From positions 1 to 10,809 of the forward strand of contig JAIYBO010000118.1 in the NCBI GenBank assembly GCA_027488495.1: a DNA stretch of 10,809 nucleotides. Direction: 5' to 3'. Source of the stretch: Bacteroidota bacterium. Lineage in GTDB: Bacteria; Bacteroidota; Bacteroidia; NS11-12g; UBA955. Made by a program: the position numbers and the translations under genes. Positions 6,313 through 10,809 of this stretch are shown piece after piece. The notes below the pieces were generated by a model. That model did not search any database and was not told the origin of the DNA. It saw nothing but the letters and a program-made list of their open reading frames with translations. Positions within the stretch are counted from its first letter, which is position 1. Each line of letters opens with the position of its first letter.

Positions 6313-6993
6313 ATGAAAAATACGTTGAATCGCATCGGCGCCTTGTTGGGCATTGTGTTTTGTGGTGTTGGATCTGTGCTGGCTCAAGGCTTTGAGTTGG
6401 AAAATGGCAAGGCTGAACATACGTTTTATCCCAATGCAGATATGCCGGTAGATTGCGCCATTCATTTTAAAAATCTGAAGAAAACGGCTATCGTATTTGC
6501 TTATGAAAAAGTGAGCATCGACTATCCAAAAGCATGGGACGTATCTTTTTGCGACAACAGAAACTGTTATGCGGCATTTTTGGACAAGGATACCATGTCG
6601 AAAGTAGCGCCCAATGCAGAAGCTTCTTTAAAGATTACTGTGTTTCCGAATGGTAAGGCCGACACTGCGATAGTGAAATACGCTTTGTGGGATTATGAAA
6701 ATCCAAGCGACAGAGATACAGTTACTTGGAATATCTACATTCGTTGGGGAGCCAATACTCAATCATGGATTACTGATATGGCGATGTCTTATCCCAATCC
6801 AGTGGCTGATGTTTTGCACATAGTGGGTGTGGTTGATGCCACGGCCCAGGTGTTCAATTCAACGGGTTCATTGGTGAAGGTAGTTCAGGTTCAAAACGGA
6901 GCCTTGAATGTGTCTGATCTATCTGCCGGTGTTTACACTTTGGTGATGCCATCTACTGCCGGACAAGCCAAGGTGGTTTTTGTTCGTAAGTAA
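6313..6993 (+). CDS. Small secreted protein with T9SS type A C-terminal sorting domain
   Basis: The product has 226 residues. Residues 1-24 form a signal peptide (basic start, hydrophobic core, VLA cleavage before Gln25). The middle, about 25-155, looks like a beta-rich immunoglobulin-like domain (YPNADMPVDCAIHFKN, then alternating strands) with three cysteines, two of them in CDNRNC. I do not recognise a catalytic motif in it. Residues 159-226 are a type A T9SS sorting domain: YPNPVADVLHI, a central QVFNSTGSLVKV, then LNVSDLSAGVYTLVM and a KVVFVRK end. Such proteins cross the outer membrane through T9SS and are released or attached to the surface after the tail is cut. The vWA gene starts 22 bases downstream with no promoter in between, so the two may be co-transcribed. 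The role of the middle domain is unknown. Confidence 0.85.
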   Translation: MKNTLNRIGALLGIVFCGVGSVLAQGFELENGKAEHTFYPNADMPVDCAIHFKNLKKTAIVFAYEKVSIDYPKAWDVSFCDNRNCYAAFLDKDTMSKVAPNAEASLKITVFPNGKADTAIVKYALWDYENPSDRDTVTWNIYIRWGANTQSWITDMAMSYPNPVADVLHIVGVVDATAQVFNSTGSLVKVVQVQNGALNVSDLSAGVYTLVMPSTAGQAKVVFVRK

Positions 6994-7015
6994 AAAATAG
7001 CCCGCTGGAAATACG

Positions 7016-9058
7016 ATGTTCGGCGTTCCAGTTTTTGGTTATTTGATTGCAATTCTGTTTGCAACGCTGATTGTTGCTTTTCAATATTATCGTCAGTTAA
7101 AAGAAATTGGTTTCGGGAAGTCGTGGTGGTGGCTTGCAGCATCGTTTCGATGGGTGGCCCTTGTGGGGCTGGTTCTGTTGTTTTTCAACCCGTGGTGGAT
7201 GAATGAAAGCGACCAAGTTCAGAAGCCCATTGTTTTGGTCTACACCGATGCCAGCGCATCCATTTCAGACAAAGATTCGGCGGTTTGGGGCAAGGCCTTA
7301 CAGGGAATGTCGACCAATGCAGAGATTCGAAAATATGTCTTTACCCAAGATGTTTTGTTGGGTGATTCGGTTTCCGGGTTGGATGCATATCGAACCAATT
7401 TGGGTGCGGTTGTGCAACATGCAAATGGTTTGGCAGGCAGCGAGAATGTGGCGGGGGTGTTGTGGATGACAGACGGTATTGGCAACTCGGGGAGGGATTT
7501 GAAATTTGAGAGTTTTGCCCCGGGTGTTCCTGTGATTTCGGTGGGTGCGGGCGATCCATCTTTACAAAAGGATGTTTTGATTGAATCCGTGAATTGCAAT
7601 GAAGAAGTTTTTTGGGGCAATCGGTTTGTGGTGGAGGTGTCGGTGAAGTCCAAGTTGTTTAAATCTAAGGGTTTAACGGTACAATTGACAGCGGGTAATC
7701 AGGTGATGAATCAGGTTTGGTCGCCCCAGAATACCCTGGATTGGCGAAGATTTTCGTTTGAAATCAAGCCCATTGTAGTGGGTATGTTACCTATTACAAT
7801 TGATGTTTTGGGTGCTGAGGGCGATGTGAATGTTGCCAATCACAAGCGATCGATTGCTGTGAAAGTGGTGGATGATCGAAAAGAAGTGGCGTTGGTTTTT
7901 GGATCGCCTCATCCAGATATTTCTGCCATGAAGGCGGCGTTGGAATCGGGCGGACAGTTTGCGGTAAAGTCTGTGTATAAGGAGAAGTTTGATGGAAAAG
8001 CGGATGTGATGATCTTACATGGCTGGGATTTTCAATCGGCGAAAGATGTGGAAAGGGTGAGCGGATGGTTGAATTCGGGGAAAGCCGTTTGGGTGTTTTC
8101 TTCCCCATCGCAAAATGAAGTGAATTGTGGTAAAGCGTTGAGTTCTTCGGTTAGTACTGGAGGCCTTTCTAGGTCTTGGCAGGAATCGCAGGTGGCATGG
8201 AATCAGGATTTTACGGGCTGGACGTTGGATGAGCAAGAGCAAAAACAGTGGTTGAATTATCCGCCGGTGGCTGTGCCGATATCGAAAAGTTCATTGAAAG
8301 AGGGGATGGAGGTGTTGTTGTTTCAGCGCTGGGCAGGGATGAAGACTTCGGTTCCACTGATGGTGCAATGGCAAAGTGAAAATGGGGCTGCAGCTCAATT
8401 TTATGGTGAAGGGTTGTGGCGATGGCGGATGCAAGAGAAATCTTCCACTGGGGAGGCCAAAGTGTTTGATGCTTGGATGCGAAGGACAGTGGGTTTTTTG
8501 GCTATGGGTTCGACCCGAAAAAAATCGATCGAAATTGTGATGAGAGAAAATGTGGTCGACGTTCGCGATAAATCCGTGGTGAGGGTTTTGTGCAGAGATG
8601 CTTCGGGTGCATTAGACGATCGGGTAGATCGAGGATTGGAATTGGTGAATGAGTCGGGTGTTTCGAGGTCGTTGAATTTGACAAAAACCAGCGGTGGGTG
8701 GACATCTGTATTGCCTTCGGTGGTTGAGGGCGCGTATCTATTGAAAGCCAATTGTAAATCCATGAAAGCGGTAGATGAGAAACGCTTTGTTGTTGTGAAT
8801 CAGCCATCGGAAATGTTGAACACGCAGGCCAATCATGATGTGTTGAGGGATGTTGCGAATAGAACTGGGGGTGCATTTTTGACATTGAATCGCATCGCTG
8901 AGTTGAACGAGTTGATGGAGAATAAAATGGTCTTAAAGCCGGTTTTGACAAGAAAAACAGAGAACATGCATTGGTGGAATTCGGCCATTTGGCTGTTGGC
9001 TGTGGCGATGATGTTTGGGGGAGAATGGTTGGTGAGAAGGCTTTTGGGTAAGTATTAA
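7016..9058 (+). CDS. Membrane-anchored von Willebrand factor A domain protein
   Basis: This 680-residue protein has two N-terminal membrane segments (about 8-25 and 40-57), then a vWA domain. The metal-ion-dependent adhesion site looks complete: DASAS (Asp78, Ser80, Ser82), Thr127 in YRTNLG and Asp153 in WMTDGIG. Residues about 195-290 look like an Ig-like beta domain. About 295-395 resemble a Rossmann/glutamine-amidotransferase-like fold (VALVFGSPHPD, then DVMILHGWDFQ) without an obvious catalytic triad. A final membrane helix (about 655-672) ends in GEWLVRRLLGKY. The layout fits a family of uncharacterised Bacteroidota vWA membrane proteins whose bulk lies in the periplasm. vWA domains with MIDAS usually bind partner proteins through a metal. 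The function is unknown. It may share a transcript with the secreted protein just upstream. Confidence 0.75.
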   Translation: MFGVPVFGYLIAILFATLIVAFQYYRQLKEIGFGKSWWWLAASFRWVALVGLVLLFFNPWWMNESDQVQKPIVLVYTDASASISDKDSAVWGKALQGMSTNAEIRKYVFTQDVLLGDSVSGLDAYRTNLGAVVQHANGLAGSENVAGVLWMTDGIGNSGRDLKFESFAPGVPVISVGAGDPSLQKDVLIESVNCNEEVFWGNRFVVEVSVKSKLFKSKGLTVQLTAGNQVMNQVWSPQNTLDWRRFSFEIKPIVVGMLPITIDVLGAEGDVNVANHKRSIAVKVVDDRKEVALVFGSPHPDISAMKAALESGGQFAVKSVYKEKFDGKADVMILHGWDFQSAKDVERVSGWLNSGKAVWVFSSPSQNEVNCGKALSSSVSTGGLSRSWQESQVAWNQDFTGWTLDEQEQKQWLNYPPVAVPISKSSLKEGMEVLLFQRWAGMKTSVPLMVQWQSENGAAAQFYGEGLWRWRMQEKSSTGEAKVFDAWMRRTVGFLAMGSTRKKSIEIVMRENVVDVRDKSVVRVLCRDASGALDDRVDRGLELVNESGVSRSLNLTKTSGGWTSVLPSVVEGAYLLKANCKSMKAVDEKRFVVVNQPSEMLNTQANHDVLRDVANRTGGAFLTLNRIAELNELMENKMVLKPVLTRKTENMHWWNSAIWLLAVAMMFGGEWLVRRLLGKY

Positions 9059-9089
9059 ACACAGATTCTTTATTCTCGATTTCTATTAC

Positions 9090-9097
9090 GAACTTTG
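9090..9097 (+). promoter_or_regulatory. Weak candidate -7 box before mnmA
   Basis: GAACTTTG keeps the TTTG half of the -7 consensus but not the TA. The mnmA ATG follows four bases later, close to the spacing of the three stronger boxes in the window. The 43-base gap after the vWA gene is short enough that read-through is also likely. Confidence 0.25.
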
Positions 9098-9101
9098 TGG
9101 C

Positions 9102-10289
9102 ATGGCACGCATCGTTGTAGGTATGAGTGGTGGGGTGGATAGCTCCGTGGTGGCTTTGTTGTTGAAAGAGCAGGGGCATGACGTGATAGGCCTATTTATG
9201 CGGAATTGGAACGATGCCAGCGTAACCTTGGAGGATGAATGTCCATGGATCGACGATTCAAGGGATGCAATGTTGGTGGCGGAGCATTTGGGTATCCCGT
9301 TTCAGGTGTTGGATTTGAGTGAGTTGTACAAGGAGCGGATCGTGGATTACATGTTCGCCGAGTATGGCCGTGGCAGAACTCCCAATCCGGATGTGTTGTG
9401 CAATCGTGAAATCAAGTTTGATGTGTTTTTGGATGAGGCGTTGAAGTTGGGGGCTGATTTTGTGGCTACCGGACATTACGTGCGAAAGGAGTCGGTGGAA
9501 TTGAATGGTGTGACAGAGTATCGCTTGATGAGTGGTAGGGATGCGAACAAGGATCAGAGTTATTTTTTGTGTCAGCTCAATCAGTTTCAATTGTCGAAGG
9601 CGTTGTTCCCGATTGGCGATTTGGAAAAAAGTGAGGTTCGGCGATTGGCAGAGGCCGGTGGATTGGTGAATGCGGCAAAGAAAGACAGCCAGGGATTGTG
9701 TTTCATTGGTCACGTGAGATTGCCTGATTTTTTACAGCAGCAATTGAGTGTGAAGGAGGGCGATGTGATTGAGATCGACAGGGATTCGGAAGCGGTGATG
9801 GCTCATAAGGAAAGGGTTTTACGGGGCGATGGGATAGATGATCCAGCGGTGTGGCATGCGCAATTTCAGCGGGGTGATGGTAAGGTGATTGCAAAGCACA
9901 ATGGGGCGCATTTTTATACTCGCGGACAGCGAAGGGGGTTGCAAATTGGCGGTAAGCCATTGCCATTGTTTGTGTTGCAGACGGATGTGGAGGAGAATGT
10001 GATTTATGTTGGTCAGGGCGAGAATCACTGGGGTTTGATTTCCAGTGGGTTGTTTGTTCGCCATGATGAAGCGCATTGGGTGAGGCCCAGTTTGAAAGAG
10101 ACTGTTTTGGATGCTTCGGATTTGGCATGTAGATTTCGTTATCGACAAGCCTTGGTGGGTTGCAAATTGTTAGAAATTGAAGGCGGTTTTCAGGTGGTTT
10201 TTTCGGCACCAGACAAGGCTGTAACGGCCGGTCAGTTTGTTGCGATTTATTGGAACGATGAAATTGTTTTTAGTGGTGCAATTGCCTGA
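9102..10289 (+). CDS. mnmA: tRNA-specific 2-thiouridylase MnmA
   Basis: MnmA puts sulfur on uridine 34 of the tRNAs for Lys, Glu and Gln, using ATP and a persulfide relay. This 395-residue protein has the PP-loop ATP-binding motif MSGGVDSS (8-15) and the VIGLFMRNW segment. NPDVLCN carries the nucleophile Cys100, ATGHYVR follows at 123-128, DQSYFLC lies at 151-157, and SQGLCFIG carries the persulfide-forming Cys200. YTRGQRRGLQIGG begins the central tRNA-binding region, and a C-terminal beta-barrel ends FSGAIA. Length and both catalytic cysteines match the family. The start ATG gives the expected MARIVVGMSGG. The stop codon lies in the loop of an inverted repeat at 10279-10303. Confidence 0.97.
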   Translation: MARIVVGMSGGVDSSVVALLLKEQGHDVIGLFMRNWNDASVTLEDECPWIDDSRDAMLVAEHLGIPFQVLDLSELYKERIVDYMFAEYGRGRTPNPDVLCNREIKFDVFLDEALKLGADFVATGHYVRKESVELNGVTEYRLMSGRDANKDQSYFLCQLNQFQLSKALFPIGDLEKSEVRRLAEAGGLVNAAKKDSQGLCFIGHVRLPDFLQQQLSVKEGDVIEIDRDSEAVMAHKERVLRGDGIDDPAVWHAQFQRGDGKVIAKHNGAHFYTRGQRRGLQIGGKPLPLFVLQTDVEENVIYVGQGENHWGLISSGLFVRHDEAHWVRPSLKETVLDASDLACRFRYRQALVGCKLLEIEGGFQVVFSAPDKAVTAGQFVAIYWNDEIVFSGAIA

Positions 10290-10303
10290 TTGTATGGCAA
10301 TTG
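10279..10303 (+). terminator. Stem-loop spanning the mnmA stop codon, possible weak terminator
   Basis: CAATTGCC (10279-10286) and GGCAATTG (10296-10303) form a perfect 8-base-pair stem around a 9-base loop that begins with the mnmA TGA. No T-tract follows directly; the nearest run of eight T's starts about 24 bases later at 10328. A classical terminator is therefore doubtful. An RNA-processing or 3' stabilising hairpin is an alternative. Confidence 0.35.
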
Positions 10304-10367
10304 TCAATAAATAGCTAGAATCCTCCATTTTTTTTGAATTTCAGGCAACAAAATTGGTTGATTTGGC

Positions 10368-10388
10368 GTTATGTACTCTGTACATAAC
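10368..10388. promoter_or_regulatory. Perfect palindrome, candidate operator upstream of the IgGFc-domain gene
   Basis: Arms GTTATGTAC and GTACATAAC are exact reverse complements separated by TCT. The element ends 17 bases before the ATG at 10406, where a repressor or activator would contact the promoter. There is no T-tract, and a three-base loop in an AT-rich stem would make a poor terminator. A dimeric DNA-binding regulator is the simplest reading; no specific family is implied. Confidence 0.45.
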
Positions 10389-10405
10389 ACGAACTATTAT
10401 TTAGC

Positions 10406-10809
10406 ATGAAATTATTATACAAAATTGCTTTCATTTTCATTTTGGTTTTGACTTTTGGAAGCACAAAGTCTTCAGCACAGATTACTTCAACGGGGAAGAC
10501 CTTTTACATGAGTTTTATGGAGATGGAAACCCGAAGTGGTGGTTTACCCGATACGTTGTTGTTGTTTGTGACGTCTGAGGTGAATACAAGTCTGGTTTTG
10601 GATAATCCCCGGGTGGCGGGATCGAATCAGACTGTGAATATCACGGCGGGTAAGGTGAATCGCATCGAGGTTGACAGAACTTATTATTACCCGGTGGGGT
10701 CTGAATTTGGCGCCGCGGATATCAATAGTAAAAAGGGGTTGCGCATTGTGGCCAAGGACCCTGTGAATGTGTACTGTTTGAATTTGGAATTGAATCGTTC
10801 TGATGCCAC
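10406..10809 (+). CDS. Secreted protein with IgGFc-binding-type N-terminal domain, 3' end outside the window
   Basis: The reading frame is open from the ATG to the window edge, giving 134 complete codons without a stop. Residues 1-24 are a signal peptide (KLLYKIAFIFILVLTFG core, SSA cleavage before Gln25). The following GKTFYMSFMEM, LLLFVTSEVNTSLVLDNP, VNITAGKVNRIEV, KGLRIVAKDPVNVYCLNLE and final SDA match the repeated pattern of the IgGFc-binding N-terminal domain family. In Bacteroidota this domain commonly opens long surface proteins with gliding or T9SS sorting tails, so I expect a large secreted product. Despite the name, binding to antibodies is not implied. It follows mnmA after 116 bases that contain a hairpin and a palindrome, so it probably has its own regulated promoter. 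Confidence 0.8.
   Translation, partial: MKLLYKIAFIFILVLTFGSTKSSAQITSTGKTFYMSFMEMETRSGGLPDTLLLFVTSEVNTSLVLDNPRVAGSNQTVNITAGKVNRIEVDRTYYYPVGSEFGAADINSKKGLRIVAKDPVNVYCLNLELNRSDA

Noticed and set aside
8502..9179. Long minus-strand open frame opposite the vWA gene and the start of mnmA
   Set aside because: The translation is rich in Pro, Ser, Thr and His, as expected when the opposite strand of a gene using many GTG/TTG/GGG-type codons is read; it overlaps two well-supported genes.
9088..10395. The heptamer ACGAACT occurs before both mnmA (9088-9094) and the IgGFc-domain gene (10389-10395)
   Set aside because: Seven bases shared at two sites, at different distances from the ATG, is within chance.

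Overview
The window looks like chromosome of a Bacteroidota bacterium (Flavobacteria-like; I cannot name a genus). Three things point there. One protein ends in a type A type IX secretion (T9SS) sorting domain. Another opens with a signal peptide and the IgGFc-binding-type N-terminal domain common in this phylum. Several genes start 4-6 bases after a TAnnTTTG-type -7 box, with no Shine-Dalgarno sequence visible. There are no mobile elements, tRNA or rRNA genes, or CRISPR repeats, and no gene-free stretch longer than about 125 bases.

Left part (1-4890): a surface-glycan module. A MOP-superfamily flippase (+ strand) converges on a four-gene minus-strand operon. In transcription order the operon encodes an SpsF-type cytidylyltransferase, a NeuB/SpsE-type nonulosonate synthase, a KdsC-type HAD phosphatase, and a glycosyltransferase resembling the GT42/DUF115 group. 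Together these would make a nine-carbon sugar acid 9-phosphate, dephosphorylate it, activate it with CMP, transfer it and flip the lipid-linked product. The phosphatase closely matches, from memory, the KDN-9-phosphate phosphatase of Bacteroides thetaiotaomicron. The synthase lacks the Arg that holds the N-acetyl group in sialic acid synthases. My best inference is therefore KDN (2-keto-3-deoxy-D-glycero-D-galacto-nononic acid) made from mannose-6-phosphate, which would explain why no dedicated amino-sugar enzymes sit nearby.

Middle part (4891-6240): a short divergent promoter region leads into adenylate kinase (adk). Adk is coupled through an ATGA overlap to a YjjG-type HAD nucleotidase, a small nucleotide-metabolism pair.

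Right part (6241-10809): a small T9SS-secreted protein comes first. A 680-residue membrane-anchored von Willebrand A protein with an intact MIDAS follows 22 bases later. Next is the tRNA 2-thiouridylase MnmA, then a 116-base intergenic region holding two clean inverted repeats. The last gene is a secreted IgGFc-binding-domain protein cut off by the window edge. The housekeeping genes (adk, mnmA) are certain. The vWA protein, the small secreted protein and the final gene are recognised only by domain.
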